A stretch of DNA of 64,000 bases from Martelella mediterranea (GTDB taxonomy: Bacteria > Pseudomonadota > Alphaproteobacteria > Rhizobiales > Rhizobiaceae): assembly GCA_003001975.1 (NCBI GenBank), contig PVUG01000003.1, forward strand, positions 248,001-312,000. Reading direction: 5' to 3'. Each line of letters begins with the position of its first letter. The stretch's first letter is position 1. The notes under the pieces were generated by a model that ran no database searches, was not told where the DNA came from, and saw only the letters and a program-made list of their open reading frames with translations. Positions 1 to 9,769 of this stretch are shown here, in pieces. Position numbers and translations under genes: made by a program.

Positions 1-386
1 GCCGCATCCAGCAATGGTTCGAAGCGCTTGAGGCTTTCGGCGATCGAGCAGTTGATGTTCTTTTGGCTGAAGCCTTCGGACGCCGAGGCGAAGACGGCGA
101 CTTCATCCACGCCTGCTGCAAGCGCCCGTTCGTAGCCCTTCATATTCGGCGTCAGCGCTGCATAATTGGTCCCCGGCCTGCGTTTGATGCCGGCGAGCAC
201 CGCTTCCGCGTCGGCCAGTTGCGGCACCCATTTGGGCGAAACGAAGCTTGTCGCCTCGATTTTTTCGAATCCTGCACGCGAGAGACGGTCGATCAGTTCA
301 ATCTTGCGGTCGGCCGGGATCAGCATGTTCTCGTTCTGCAGGCCGTCGCGCGGCCCGACCTCGTAGATGCGGACATGCTCGCTCAT
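1..386 (-). CDS. Hydroxymethylglutaryl-CoA lyase, C-terminal part cut by window edge
   Basis: The enzyme cleaves 3-hydroxy-3-methylglutaryl-CoA to acetoacetate and acetyl-CoA, the last step of the leucine/isovalerate route. About 128 N-terminal residues are visible. They open with MSEHVRIYEVGPRDGLQNE, the divalent-metal-binding signature of the HMGL/aldolase TIM barrel, followed by a KIELIDRLSRAGF region and an EATSFVSPKWVPQLADA region typical of the family. The ATG at 386 overlaps the stop codon of the biotin carboxylase gene (ATGA), so the two are translationally coupled. It is the last visible gene of the leftward ligase-hydratase-TRAP-carboxylase operon. The catalytic cysteine loop lies beyond the left edge and cannot be checked. 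Family assignment is firm; the exact substrate rests on the operon. Confidence 0.93.
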   Translation of the reverse strand, partial: MSEHVRIYEVGPRDGLQNENMLIPADRKIELIDRLSRAGFEKIEATSFVSPKWVPQLADAEAVLAGIKRRPGTNYAALTPNMKGYERALAAGVDEVAVFASASEGFSQKNINCSIAESLKRFEPLLDA

Positions 387-2371
387 GGCGTTTCCTCCTC
401 GAAGGTCACCAGCACGGCGCCATCTTCGACCGTCGCGCCTTCCGCACATTCCACCGAGGCCACGCGGCCTGAACGTGGGGCGACAAGCGCCGTCTCCATC
501 TTCATCGCCTCCATGACACCGAGTTTCTGACCCGCCTCGACCATGTCGCCGACTGAGACCGAAAGCTGCACGATGGTTCCGGTCATCGGTGCGATCACGG
601 CATCGGTCTCGTCGGCCATGGCCGCCGCGCCGCCGCGTTCGTCGACCAGCACGAAATCTTCCGCCCGGCCGTTCATATGAACGGAAACCAGCAGCCCGTC
701 CGATTGAGGCACCCTGACGAAGCGCGCTTCAAAATGCCGTCGCGTTTCGCCGCAGCGGGCGGAGATGCTTGCCTCACCAATGGCGATATCGTTGAGCGTG
801 ACGGCTTCGGGACCACCGGAAAGCCTCATCGCTCCGCCCTGCGCAAGCGAAAGGCAGCGCTCATACGCACGATTACGGGCAGACAGGCGAACATCGTGAA
901 ACGCCCCGCCCCAGATCCGAAAGCCGAGATGCGGCGCTGCGGGATCGATGCCGAGCGCCAGAATGGCCGCCAGTGCGACGTGGACCTCGGGAAGATCAGC
1001 CGCTGCCGTCAGAGACGCCAGCTCACGCTCGATCAGTCCCGTATCGAAAGCCCCCGCGACGAAATCCGTCTGCCGGGCAAGCGACGACAGGAAGGCCGCA
1101 TTCGTTGCGGTTCCCGCCACATGAGTCCCATCAAGCGCATCAGCCAATCGCGCCAATGCTGATGCGCGGTCCGGGCCATGGGTGATGACCTTGGCGATCA
1201 TCGGATCGTAAAAGGGCGTGATCGTATCGCCCGTACGCACGCCGGTGTCGAAGCGACCCTCGGACGGAAAGGCCAGATGCTCCAGCCGGCCGGTAACGGG
1301 AAGGAAATCCCTTGCCGGATCCTCGGCATAAAGGCGCGCCTCGAAGGCGTGGCCGTTCATCGCGATGCCGGACTGCGACAGCGGCAGGGGCGCACCGGCG
1401 GCCACCCGCAACTGCCACTCGACGAGATCAATGCCGGTGATCATTTCGGTGACGGGATGTTCGACCTGCAAGCGAGTGTTCATCTCCATGAACCAGAAAC
1501 CATCGGGACGAAGCGGGCCGGAGCCATCGGCAATGAACTCGATCGTGCCGGCGCCCGAATAGCCGATCGCCTCGGCAGCGCGGACCGCGGCTTGTGTCAT
1601 TGCCGCGCGCACCGCCTCGCTCATGCCCGGTGCCGGAGCCTCCTCGATCACCTTTTGATGGCGTCGCTGGAGCGAGCAGTCGCGCTCGAAAAGATGCACC
1701 ACATTGCCGTGGCTGTCGCCGAACACCTGCACCTCGATATGGCGCGGCGCAGTGACGTATTTCTCGATCAGCACATGTGGGTCGCCAAAAGCGGCTGCGG
1801 CCTCGCGGGACGCCGACTTCAATGCCTCGGCGAAATCCTCCCGGCGCTCCACCTTGCGCATACCCTTGCCGCCACCGCCGGCACGCGCCTTGATGAGCAC
1901 CGGATAGCCGATCCGTGCGGCTTCCTCCGCCAGAAAACCCGGCTCCTGCCGGCTTCCCTGATAGCCCGGCACCACCGGCACGCCTGCCTTTTCCATCAGG
2001 TCCTTGGCCGCGTCCTTCAGCCCCATGGCCCGGATCGCAGCGGCGGACGGGCCGATGAAGGTGAGACCGGCGTCCTCGACCGCCTCGACGAAATCGGGAT
2101 TTTCCGAGAGAAAACCGTAGCCCGGATGGATCGCTTCCGCGCCTGTTTCAAGCGCGGCGGCGATGATCCTTTCGCCGACAAGATAGCTCTCCCCGACGGG
2201 CGACGGGCCGATATGGACGGCTTCGCCTGCCATTTCCACATGCAGGCTGTGCCGGTCGGCATCGGAATAGACGGCAACCGTCGCAATCCCCATATGATGG
2301 GCGGTGCGGATGACGCGACAGGCGATTTCGCCGCGATTGGCAATGAGTATTTTGTTGAAACAAGCGTGCAT
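383..2371 (-). CDS. Methylcrotonyl-CoA carboxylase alpha subunit (biotin carboxylase + biotinyl carrier)
   Basis: This subunit carboxylates its own biotin with ATP and bicarbonate. The N-terminus carries the biotin carboxylase fold (KILIANRGEIACRVIRTA), an ATP-grasp glycine-rich loop (KARAGGGGKGM) and the EMNTRLQVEHPVTE catalytic segment. The C-terminus is a biotinyl domain with EAMKMET, whose lysine at about residue 624 takes the biotin. At about 662 residues it has the usual length for MCC alpha. A GTG at 2377 overlaps the beta-subunit stop, but the ATG at 2371 has a better-spaced AGGA and is preferred. Carboxylase alpha subunits are hard to tell apart. The MCC call rests on the adjacent beta subunit and HMG-CoA lyase; geranyl-CoA carboxylase is the main alternative. 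Confidence 0.9.
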   Translation of the reverse strand: MHACFNKILIANRGEIACRVIRTAHHMGIATVAVYSDADRHSLHVEMAGEAVHIGPSPVGESYLVGERIIAAALETGAEAIHPGYGFLSENPDFVEAVEDAGLTFIGPSAAAIRAMGLKDAAKDLMEKAGVPVVPGYQGSRQEPGFLAEEAARIGYPVLIKARAGGGGKGMRKVERREDFAEALKSASREAAAAFGDPHVLIEKYVTAPRHIEVQVFGDSHGNVVHLFERDCSLQRRHQKVIEEAPAPGMSEAVRAAMTQAAVRAAEAIGYSGAGTIEFIADGSGPLRPDGFWFMEMNTRLQVEHPVTEMITGIDLVEWQLRVAAGAPLPLSQSGIAMNGHAFEARLYAEDPARDFLPVTGRLEHLAFPSEGRFDTGVRTGDTITPFYDPMIAKVITHGPDRASALARLADALDGTHVAGTATNAAFLSSLARQTDFVAGAFDTGLIERELASLTAAADLPEVHVALAAILALGIDPAAPHLGFRIWGGAFHDVRLSARNRAYERCLSLAQGGAMRLSGGPEAVTLNDIAIGEASISARCGETRRHFEARFVRVPQSDGLLVSVHMNGRAEDFVLVDERGGAAAMADETDAVIAPMTGTIVQLSVSVGDMVEAGQKLGVMEAMKMETALVAPRSGRVASVECAEGATVEDGAVLVTFEEETP

Positions 2372-2373
2372 CG

Positions 2374-3981
2374 TCACATCCTGAACAGGCCGAATTTCGT
2401 GTCTTCGACGGGCGTGTTGAGCGTGGCGCGCAGCGACAGCGCCACGACATCGCGGGTCGAGCGCGGATCGATAATGCCGTCATCCCAGAGGCGGGACGAG
2501 GCATAGAGCGGCCGGGCCTGACGGTCGAACATGTCCAGCGTCGGCCGTTTGAATTCCTCTTCCTCGGCCGCCGGCCATTCGCCGCCGCGCGCCTCGATGC
2601 CGGCGCGTTTGACATTGGCCAGAACGCCGGCGGCCTGCGCGCCGCCCATGACGGAGATACGGGCATTGGGCCACATCCACACGAAACGCGGCCCGAAGGC
2701 ACGCCCGCACATGCCGTAATTGCCCGCGCCATAGGAGCCGCCGATGATGACGGTGATCTTCGGCACGGAAGCGGTGGAAACGGCAGTGACCAATTTCGCG
2801 CCATCCTTGGCGATGCCGCCCGCCTCGTATTTCGAGCCGACCATGAAGCCGGTGATGTTCTGGAGAAACAGAAGCGGAATGCGGCGCTGGCAGCACAATT
2901 CGATGAAATGCGCGCCCTTCAGCGAGCTTTCGGAAAACAGCACGCCGTTATTGGCGATGATGCCGACCGGCACGCCGTCGATATGGGCAAAGCCGGTGAC
3001 GAGCGTGGTGCCGTAGCGCGGCTTGAACTCGGCAAACTCGGAACCGTCAACGATGCGGGCGATGATCTCGCGTACATCGAAGGGCGTCTTCTCGTTGGCG
3101 GGCACCACGCCCATGATGTCTTCCGCCGGATAAAGCGGCGCGGCGACCGGCCTTTCAGCAATGCCGGAAGCGGGAACCGGTGCAAGGTGGGAGACGATAT
3201 CGCGGGCGAGCGCCAGCGCGTGGCGGTCGTCATCGGCCAGATAATCAGCAACGCCGGAAAGCCGGGTATGGGTATCGCCGCCGCCCAGCGTTTCGGCATC
3301 GATCTCCTCGCCGGTCGCGACCTTTACCAGCGGCGGGCCGGCCAGGAAGATCGTGCCTTGATTGCGCACGATGATGGTCTGGTCGCTCATCGCCGGCACA
3401 TAGGCGCCGCCGGCCGTGCACGAGCCCATCACCACCGCGATCTGGGCAATGCCCTTCGCGCTCATCCGGGCCTGATTGTAGAAGATGCGGCCGAAGTGAT
3501 CGCGATCCGGGAAAACCTCGTCCTGATTGTTGAGATTGGCCCCGCCGCTGTCGACCAGATAGATACAGGGTAGCGCGTTTTCCTCGGCGATCTCCTGCGC
3601 CCTCAGATGTTTTTTCACCGTCAGCGGAAAATAGGTTCCGCCCTTCACCGTCGCGTCATTGCACAGGATCATGCAGTCACGGCCGGAAACCCTGCCGATG
3701 CCCGCAATCGCCCCGGCGGCGGGCACTTCGTCGTTGTAATGGCCGCTGGCGGCGAACAGGCCGACTTCGAGAAAGGGCGAACCGGGGTCCAGCAGCGCCG
3801 CGACGCGTTCGCGCGGCAGAAGCTTGCCGCGGGCATGATGGCGCGCCCGCGATGCCTCGCTGCCGCCCTGCATGATGCGCTCGGCCTCCGCGCGGATTGC
3901 GTCCGCCTGCGCTTCCATGGCGGCGCGGTTTTCGGCAAATTCCGCAGTCGTGGAAGACACCGCGCTTTTCAGTATCGACAT
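2374..3981 (-). CDS. Methylcrotonyl-CoA carboxylase beta subunit (carboxyltransferase)
   Basis: It transfers the carboxyl group from biotin to 3-methylcrotonyl-CoA, giving 3-methylglutaconyl-CoA. The 535-residue protein has both crotonase-like carboxyltransferase halves. Diagnostic MCC-type stretches are [40 protein letters not shown] and, in the C-terminal half, the oxyanion-hole region [16 protein letters not shown]. The start at 3981 has AGGAG eight bases upstream. The gene sits immediately before the alpha subunit and after the TRAP permease. Propionyl- and acetyl-CoA carboxylase beta subunits look different around the [16 protein letters not shown] stretch, which favours MCC or the close relative geranyl-CoA carboxylase. 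No isovaleryl-CoA dehydrogenase (liuA) is adjacent, unlike a standard liu operon. Confidence 0.92.
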   Translation of the reverse strand: MSILKSAVSSTTAEFAENRAAMEAQADAIRAEAERIMQGGSEASRARHHARGKLLPRERVAALLDPGSPFLEVGLFAASGHYNDEVPAAGAIAGIGRVSGRDCMILCNDATVKGGTYFPLTVKKHLRAQEIAEENALPCIYLVDSGGANLNNQDEVFPDRDHFGRIFYNQARMSAKGIAQIAVVMGSCTAGGAYVPAMSDQTIIVRNQGTIFLAGPPLVKVATGEEIDAETLGGGDTHTRLSGVADYLADDDRHALALARDIVSHLAPVPASGIAERPVAAPLYPAEDIMGVVPANEKTPFDVREIIARIVDGSEFAEFKPRYGTTLVTGFAHIDGVPVGIIANNGVLFSESSLKGAHFIELCCQRRIPLLFLQNITGFMVGSKYEAGGIAKDGAKLVTAVSTASVPKITVIIGGSYGAGNYGMCGRAFGPRFVWMWPNARISVMGGAQAAGVLANVKRAGIEARGGEWPAAEEEEFKRPTLDMFDRQARPLYASSRLWDDGIIDPRSTRDVVALSLRATLNTPVEDTKFGLFRM

Positions 3982-4042
3982 TCATTCATCTCCTGTCAGA
4001 CGGACAGTTATTGTCGGTGCGACATGCCGCGACGAGTGGCCT

Positions 4043-5371
4043 TCAGCGCACCATCAGGCTTGGCAGCCACAGGGTGATCTGCGGGAAGAACAGCAAAAGC
4101 AGCAGCACCAGCATCTCCATGGCGAGAAACGGCAGAACGCCGAGGAAAACCTTGCGCAGCGGCACACCCGTCTGCGCGGCGGCGACATAGGCATTGAGCC
4201 CGAGCGGCGGCGTCAGCAGGCCGATCTCGACGGTCTTGGTCACCACGATCCCGAACCAGACCGGGTCGAAGTCGAGCGCCAGGGCGATCGGGAAGGCCAG
4301 CGGCATGGCCAGCGACAGGATTGCGAGCTGGTCCATGAACATGCCCATGATCAGCAGCGTGACGATGATGATCGCCATGATCAGCCCGCGCGGCATGTCG
4401 GTCGTGGCAACAAAGTCGAGAAGCGTATGGGTGATCCGGGTGAAGGCCAGATAGTTGGAAAAGATCGCCGAACAGGCGACGATGGCGACGATCATCACCG
4501 TGGCCTTGACCGAGCGTGAGACGGAGCTGGAGAAACCCGTCATGCTGATCGTGCGCTGGGCAATGACGATGATCAGCGAACCCATGACGCCGAGCGCTGC
4601 GGCCTCCGAGGGCGAGGCAAGCCCGCCATAGATCGCGCCGATCACCAGAATAAGAAGCGCGCCCATGGGCAGAACGTAGCGACTGTCCTTCGCCGCCTTC
4701 TTCAGGTTGAAGCCGTCGCCGCGCGGGGCCTGATCGGTCAGATGCGCGATCAGCTTGATGACGATCACGAAGCCCGTCGCGGTCAGCAGGCCAGGCACGA
4801 TGCCGGCGATGAACAGCTTGCCGATCGAGGTTTCGGTGAGTACGCCATAGACCACCAGCACAATCGAGGGCGGCACGACGACGGCCAGTGTACCGCCGAC
4901 AGAGACGACGGCTGCGGCAAGGCGCTGCGAATAATTGTGGTTGCGCATCTCCGGAAAGGCGGAGGCCGCCATCGCCGCCGTCGAGGCGGTGGAACTGCCG
5001 ACAAGGGCGGCCAGAATGACCGAGGCGGCAATGGTGGCCATGGCAAGCCCGCCCTTCACATGGCCGATCCAGCTCTGGCAGGCGATGATGGCGCGCCGCG
5101 TCACCTGCCCCGCCGTCAAAAGTTCGGCCATCAGGATGAACAGCGGGATCGCCACGAGAATGAATGACGACGTGCTGTCGAAAAAGCTCCGCTGCAGGAC
5201 CGCCAGCGCAGGCCGGGGACCGAGCTGGACGGCCAGCCCCAGAAAGCCCGCAAGCCCCATGGCGAAGGCGACAGGCATCCGGAAGACCATGAACAGGGCC
5301 AGAAGAACGGAGATGACAAGGAAAGTCAGCATCGTGCGGGCGGAAGCTCCCTGTGGCCCGCAACCGCGCAT
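4043..5371 (-). CDS. TRAP transporter large permease (DctM family), system 1
   Basis: This is the inner-membrane ion-coupled permease of a tripartite ATP-independent periplasmic transporter. About a dozen hydrophobic segments run through the protein. Family features are the AIPLFILMAELL segment, the GSSTASTAAMAASAFPEM loop, the VVPPSIVLVVYG helix and the ITLxTPPLGLN-like stretch near the C-terminus (GLLTPPLGLNAYVA). At 442 residues it has the usual DctM length. The start is uncertain: 5371 is the longest reading frame, while the ATG at 5332 begins right at the first membrane helix (MLTFLVISVLLALF). Neither has an ideal ribosome site. It follows its DctQ and DctP partners in the same operon, so the substrate is probably the organic acid activated by the ligase upstream. 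Confidence 0.92.
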   Translation of the reverse strand: MRGCGPQGASARTMLTFLVISVLLALFMVFRMPVAFAMGLAGFLGLAVQLGPRPALAVLQRSFFDSTSSFILVAIPLFILMAELLTAGQVTRRAIIACQSWIGHVKGGLAMATIAASVILAALVGSSTASTAAMAASAFPEMRNHNYSQRLAAAVVSVGGTLAVVVPPSIVLVVYGVLTETSIGKLFIAGIVPGLLTATGFVIVIKLIAHLTDQAPRGDGFNLKKAAKDSRYVLPMGALLILVIGAIYGGLASPSEAAALGVMGSLIIVIAQRTISMTGFSSSVSRSVKATVMIVAIVACSAIFSNYLAFTRITHTLLDFVATTDMPRGLIMAIIIVTLLIMGMFMDQLAILSLAMPLAFPIALALDFDPVWFGIVVTKTVEIGLLTPPLGLNAYVAAAQTGVPLRKVFLGVLPFLAMEMLVLLLLLFFPQITLWLPSLMVR

Positions 5372-5414
5372 GGAAGCGGCTGCAGGCCGGGTTGGATGGA
5401 TGATGGACGAATGC

Positions 5415-6416
5415 TTACTGGCTTGTCAGTTCGGTGTAGGTTTCAAGCACGTCCTGCGTCCTGTCGCCGCCGATCCGCTCGACCCAGTCCTGGGTCACCA
5501 GCGCCATATCTTCGCGCAAGGCGGCCAGTTCCTCATCGGTAAAGCTGTAAGTGTCGATACCGTCAGCCTTCCATTGCGCGATAAGCTCACCCACGCTGTC
5601 ATCCTGCGCCTCGGCCACGTGCAGCGCGATATCGTTACCGGTCGAGATCATCGCTTCCTGCACATCCGGGTCGAGGCCGTCGAACAGATCGCTGCGCACC
5701 ACCATGATGAAGCTGTAGCCGCCGAAGGAGCCGTTGGTGGAGATATGGCTGACGACCTCGTTCAGCTTGTAGCCGGGCACCGAGGCGAGCGGAAACAGCA
5801 CGGCATCCAGACGGCCGCGCTCGACGGCGGTGTAGACTTCCGGTCCGGGGATCGAAATGCCGACGGCCCCGAGGCTGCGCGCCGTCATCGCCTGTGTCGC
5901 GCCCGAGGTTCTGACGTCAAGCGCATCCCAGTCGGCCGGGCCGCCGAGACGGTCCTTGGCGAGAACCTGATAGGGCGGCAGCACGAAACCGAAAATCGGC
6001 GTCACGCCAGCGGCCAGCACTTCGTTGCGCAGCGGGCCTTCGGCCAGCATGGCCTGCAGCGCCTTGGTGCCCTGGACGGCCGAGCCATAATAACCGGGCA
6101 ATCCAACAACCGAATTCAGCGGCAAGGTTTCGGCATGATAGGACGCGCCGATGAGGGCGGCGTCGAGAATGCCGTTATTCACCGCATCGAGCTGCGCCTT
6201 GGCCTTGGCGGCCTGCTCGGACGGGAAATGATTGAAGTCGATCTTGCCGCCGGTCGCCTCCTCGACCGCCGCCATCCACTTCGTCGTGCCCTCGACGGAC
6301 ACGATATGGTTGGTGGACTGGAAATCGCCGAGGCTCAGCGTTTCCGCCTGCGCTCCGACAGCGCTCAGAGCCAGCATGCTGGCCACGCCGGCAAAAATCT
6401 TGGCTGTTATGGTCAT
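5415..6416 (-). CDS. TRAP transporter substrate-binding protein (DctP family), system 1
   Basis: This is a periplasmic receptor for a carboxylate-like ligand. The 333-residue precursor begins with a Sec signal peptide (MTITAKIFAGVASMLALSAVGAQA, cleavage after AQA). The mature domain shows the family pattern: IDFNHFPSEQAAKAKAQLDAV near the start, LDALDVRTSGATQAM in place of the common LKGLKIRVP, and SFGGYSFIMVVRSDLF late. The conserved carboxylate-binding arginine is probably the one in the VRTSG stretch. The start has GGGAGGAG seven bases upstream. It lies between the dctQ and dctM genes. Binding specificity cannot be read from the sequence; the operon suggests a branched or unsaturated short-chain acid. 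Confidence 0.88.
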   Translation of the reverse strand: MTITAKIFAGVASMLALSAVGAQAETLSLGDFQSTNHIVSVEGTTKWMAAVEEATGGKIDFNHFPSEQAAKAKAQLDAVNNGILDAALIGASYHAETLPLNSVVGLPGYYGSAVQGTKALQAMLAEGPLRNEVLAAGVTPIFGFVLPPYQVLAKDRLGGPADWDALDVRTSGATQAMTARSLGAVGISIPGPEVYTAVERGRLDAVLFPLASVPGYKLNEVVSHISTNGSFGGYSFIMVVRSDLFDGLDPDVQEAMISTGNDIALHVAEAQDDSVGELIAQWKADGIDTYSFTDEELAALREDMALVTQDWVERIGGDRTQDVLETYTELTSQ

Positions 6417-6440
6417 TTCATTCTCCTCCCTTGAATGAAG

Positions 6441-6938
6441 TTACAGTGACATCTGCTCCTGTGCCTGCCTTTGGCAGGCGTCGTAGAGCAACCGCAGAAC
6501 CAGAACGCCGCATCCCAACGGGACAACGGCATAGGCCCAGCCGAGCGGCCAGTCGTACACGCCATATTCAACGTCTTTCGCCGCAAAGGCGTGAAAGGCG
6601 AAAATCCCGGACATGACGGTGACGGCGGCGAAGAATGCCGCCGGAAGCAGCAATCTGAGTTTCGCGATCACCGCGCCCGTCAATCCGGGCAGACGCTCGG
6701 GCATGAAATCGAGCGCCAGATGCCCGCCCTCGCGAAACACACGCGAGAGCGACAGGGTGGCCAGAGCGGGCATCAGGTAGAGTTCGGTGAACTCGAACTG
6801 AAACTGCACCGGCGTGCTGAAGATGAGCCTGAGCAGAATATCCGCGTTGATCAGAACGACCACGGTGACAAGGCCGAGACATCCCAGCACATGCAGGATG
6901 TCTTCAAGGGTCTTCAGAATGTGTCCCAGAACGTTCAA
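6441..6938 (-). CDS. TRAP transporter small permease (DctQ family), system 1
   Basis: This 165-residue membrane protein has four predicted hydrophobic segments and stabilises the DctM subunit in TRAP systems. The FTELYLMPALATLSLSRVFREGGHLALDFMPERLP region is typical of DctQ, with the GGHLALDF motif at the third helix boundary. The reading frame starts with TTG at 6938, five bases after GGAGG, which is a good ribosome site. Translation therefore probably begins at this rare start codon. The gene is 25 bases upstream of dctP and 48 bases downstream of the hydratase gene in the same operon. Confidence 0.85.
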   Translation of the reverse strand: MNVLGHILKTLEDILHVLGCLGLVTVVVLINADILLRLIFSTPVQFQFEFTELYLMPALATLSLSRVFREGGHLALDFMPERLPGLTGAVIAKLRLLLPAAFFAAVTVMSGIFAFHAFAAKDVEYGVYDWPLGWAYAVVPLGCGVLVLRLLYDACQRQAQEQMSL

Positions 6939-6986
6939 CCTTACCTCCCAGATGGTTGACGGCGGCCTTGCATCACCTGCGGCGCG

Positions 6987-8123
6987 TCAGCGCTTCGGCA
7001 GTTCCACGATAGCAGAACCGATGGCGGAGAGCTCTCCGTCCTGCTGCTCCGCGCGTTGCTTGATCTCGACGAGATGGCGGCCGTTCTCCTCATATTTGCG
7101 CGCCACGCTTGCGTGAATCAGGATGATATCGCCTTCCGGGTTGTGACGCCGCACCTGGCTTTTCGCCTGACGCAGAAAACCGTCATCGCCCATCCAGTTG
7201 GTCACCTGATGGGTGAGCCACGAAGCGCGTTCCGGACCATAATCATAGGCGCCGGGCGCTCCGACCTCGAGCGCGAATTCCTCTTCCCAGTGAACGCGTT
7301 CGGGGCAATCGGGAATGCCGAAACGGTTCTTGATGCCGGCGGAGGGGTGTTTCTGCTGTAATTTCCAGGCCAGCTTGTTGGCGCGGATATAAAGCCCGCC
7401 CCAGCCCTGCGCATAGGCAATGAAGCCGGTGGCCGTCATCGGCCCCTTGACCATGACTGGCAGTTCGTCACCCTCGTTGACATCGTCCCAGTAGCGGGTT
7501 TCGCTGCCGCGGATTTTCTCGTCCTCGTAATATTTGTAATAGGCGTCGAGTTCGTCCTGGGTGTAGACGCGGCGGCCGCGTTCGCGGGCCTCGGTATATT
7601 TCGTGCCGTTTTCGCGGGCCTGATCGCGGTCGGTACGGAAACACCAGCTATCGGCATCGGCCAGGAGATCGCCGGTTTTCGCATCATAGAAATCGACGTG
7701 GTAGATCTGCTGGATCGCCTTGCCGGCAAAGCGGGTATCCTGCTCGATCAGGTCCTTCAGATAGGCTTCCGTGCGCAATTCGGTGTTGCGCGGAATGACC
7801 TTGTGCCAGTTCCAGTCGGCGCCCGACCACATGGCGTGCACGCCGGGCAGACCGCCGACATAACCGGAGATGATCCGGCTGGTGGAAAACAGGAAGCTCG
7901 GCAGCGCGATCACATCACCATATCGGGTCTTCTTCGCATAATCCGGATCGCACCACAGCGGGTTGTCGTCGCCGATGCCGTGGGCATAATGGCGGATATT
8001 GTCGCGCGTCGCCTCGTAGCACCAAGGCTCAACGGTCTTCTCGATCTTCACGCCGATGCGCTGGCGAAGATCATCAAGCCCCTCTTCGGTGATCTTCGGA
8101 AACTTCCTTACCATCTCGTTCAT
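6987..8123 (-). CDS. MaoC-type (hot-dog) acyl-CoA hydratase with N-terminal FAS1-like dehydratase domain
   Basis: The protein of 378 residues appears to be a double hot-dog: an N-terminal FAS1-like/MaoC dehydratase half (residues about 20-170, with YAHGIGDDNPLWCDPDYA) and a C-terminal half starting near DVNEGDELPVMVKGPMTATGFIAYA. This layout matches enzymes such as mesaconyl-C4-CoA hydratase and related enoyl-CoA hydratases, which add water across a conjugated C=C of an acyl-CoA. It sits between the acyl-CoA ligase and the TRAP genes. No crotonase-type methylglutaconyl-CoA hydratase (liuC) is visible in this operon, so this gene could fill that step; that is an inference from context. The substrate is otherwise unknown. 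Confidence 0.75.
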   Translation of the reverse strand: MNEMVRKFPKITEEGLDDLRQRIGVKIEKTVEPWCYEATRDNIRHYAHGIGDDNPLWCDPDYAKKTRYGDVIALPSFLFSTSRIISGYVGGLPGVHAMWSGADWNWHKVIPRNTELRTEAYLKDLIEQDTRFAGKAIQQIYHVDFYDAKTGDLLADADSWCFRTDRDQARENGTKYTEARERGRRVYTQDELDAYYKYYEDEKIRGSETRYWDDVNEGDELPVMVKGPMTATGFIAYAQGWGGLYIRANKLAWKLQQKHPSAGIKNRFGIPDCPERVHWEEEFALEVGAPGAYDYGPERASWLTHQVTNWMGDDGFLRQAKSQVRRHNPEGDIILIHASVARKYEENGRHLVEIKQRAEQQDGELSAIGSAIVELPKR

Positions 8124-8159
8124 ATCTTTCCTCCTTGGAAGATGATTGCGCGCTGCCGC

Positions 8160-9719
8160 CTAACGGGCGGAGGCCATGTTCTGCTGGTCCTGCGTCCTCA
8201 AAATCTTGCGGTTGACCTTGCCGGCCTGCGTCTTCGGCAGTTCGGTGACAAACGCGATCTGGCGCGGATATTCGTGGCGGGCGAGCCGGGCGCGGACATG
8301 GTCCTGAATGCTCTCCTTCAGCCCGTCCTCCTCCTCACCCTTCAAAATAATGTAGGCCTTGACGACCTGACCGCGCACGCTGTCGGGCGTGCCGATCACG
8401 CCGCATTCGGCAACGGCGGGGTGGCTGAGGATCGCGTCCTCGACCTCGACCGCGCCAATCGTCCAGCCGGCGGAAATGATGACATCGTCGGCGCGGCCGC
8501 CGTGATAGAAATAGCCATCCTCATCGACGCGCCCGAGATCCTTGGTGGGAAACCAATTGCCGCCCTTCAGCACCATCAGTTCGCCGGTTTCGCCGGGATC
8601 GCAATCCGTACCATCGGGCCGGTGCACGGCCACCTCGACGCCGGGAACCGGCTTGCCCATCGCTCCGTCGCGAACCTCGAGATCGTCGGCACCGGGATAA
8701 TTGGCGATGATCACCCCGATTTCGGTGGTGCCGTACATGGACCGCACCTTGGTGCCGAACACGCGCTCGACATAGGCCGCCGTCTCGCTGTCGATCGGCT
8801 CGCCGGTAAAGGACAGCTTTTCGAAACAGTAATCGAAATCTTCCGCCGCGCCGGAATTGCGCATCATCCGGTAATGCGTGGCGGCGGCCGTCAGATTGGT
8901 GATTTTGAAATCATGCAGCGCCTTCAACAGCCGCACCGGATCGAACCTGCCGGAAAACGTTCCGGTCGAAACGCCCATCGCCAGCGGCGCCAGCGTGCCG
9001 TGCCACAGCCCGTGCCCCCAGGCCGGCGATGACGGGCAGAAGAAGCGGTCGCCGGGGCGAATGCCGGTGGCGTAAAGCGCGGCCACCATCAGCGTGACGA
9101 TGGAGCGATGGCTGTGTTCGACCGCAGCCGGCAGAAGCCGTGTCGTGCCGGATGTATATTGCAGCACCGCAAGGTCATCACCGGCCGTCTCCCAGTCGAA
9201 CCGAACGGGAAGATCATCGAGGCTGGCCAGAAGGTCATGGTCGGCGACGGTCACGTTCTCCGCCCCGGCCTCGCGCGCGTCACCGGCCTTGTCCGCGTTG
9301 GTGAAGAACAGTTTCGGCTGGCAGTCGTTCACCCGCAGACGGATGCCATCGGGCCCGAACAGGGTGAACAGCGGCACCGCCACAGCGCCCGCTTTCATCG
9401 CACCAAAGATCGCCGCATAGAAGGGCAGAGACGGCTCGATCATCACGGCGATACGGTCACCCTTCTTGATGCCCTTGTCTCTCAGAAAATGCGCGATCTG
9501 CGACGAACGGCGGGCGATTTCCTCGAACGTGATGATCTCGTCGTGTCCGTCGGCATGGGCAATCCTGAGCGCGACCCTGTCGGCGTCGGCATGTCGATCG
9601 ATACACTCATGCGCGATGTTGAAATGCGCCCGGTCGCCATCGAACAGCGCCCAGAGCGCTTCCTTGCTGTAGTGCTTCTGCGCATCCGCATAGGACGTGA
9701 AATCCGTCAACCGGACCAT
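8160..9719 (-). CDS. AMP-dependent acyl-CoA synthetase
   Basis: It activates a carboxylic acid to its CoA thioester through an acyl-adenylate. All ANL-superfamily regions are present in 519 residues: the phosphate-binding loop (QYTSGTTRLLPAAVEHSH, about residue 190), the SMYGTTEIGV adenine-side motif, the TKDLGRVDEDGYFYHGGRADD hinge region, and the C-terminal PKTQAGKVNRKIL with the catalytic lysine. The phosphate loop lacks the usual GxPK(G) end, reading RLLPAAVEH instead; this variant occurs in some acyl-CoA synthetases. It is the first gene of the leftward operon and has GGGAGGAG upstream of the ATG at 9719. Substrate is not readable, but a five-carbon branched acid feeding methylcrotonyl-CoA carboxylase fits the neighbours. 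Confidence 0.87.
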   Translation of the reverse strand: MVRLTDFTSYADAQKHYSKEALWALFDGDRAHFNIAHECIDRHADADRVALRIAHADGHDEIITFEEIARRSSQIAHFLRDKGIKKGDRIAVMIEPSLPFYAAIFGAMKAGAVAVPLFTLFGPDGIRLRVNDCQPKLFFTNADKAGDAREAGAENVTVADHDLLASLDDLPVRFDWETAGDDLAVLQYTSGTTRLLPAAVEHSHRSIVTLMVAALYATGIRPGDRFFCPSSPAWGHGLWHGTLAPLAMGVSTGTFSGRFDPVRLLKALHDFKITNLTAAATHYRMMRNSGAAEDFDYCFEKLSFTGEPIDSETAAYVERVFGTKVRSMYGTTEIGVIIANYPGADDLEVRDGAMGKPVPGVEVAVHRPDGTDCDPGETGELMVLKGGNWFPTKDLGRVDEDGYFYHGGRADDVIISAGWTIGAVEVEDAILSHPAVAECGVIGTPDSVRGQVVKAYIILKGEEEDGLKESIQDHVRARLARHEYPRQIAFVTELPKTQAGKVNRKILRTQDQQNMASAR

Positions 9720-9769
9720 GCAGCTCTCCTCCCAATTCCTCCACCACGGTTTGTTCAGCCGCAGTGCTC

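Noticed and set aside
1178-2506. 442-codon plus-strand frame opposite the biotin carboxylase gene
   Set aside because: It is antisense to a well-conserved enzyme, rich in His/Arg/Asp, and has no recognisable domain; typical of long shadow frames in GC-rich DNA.
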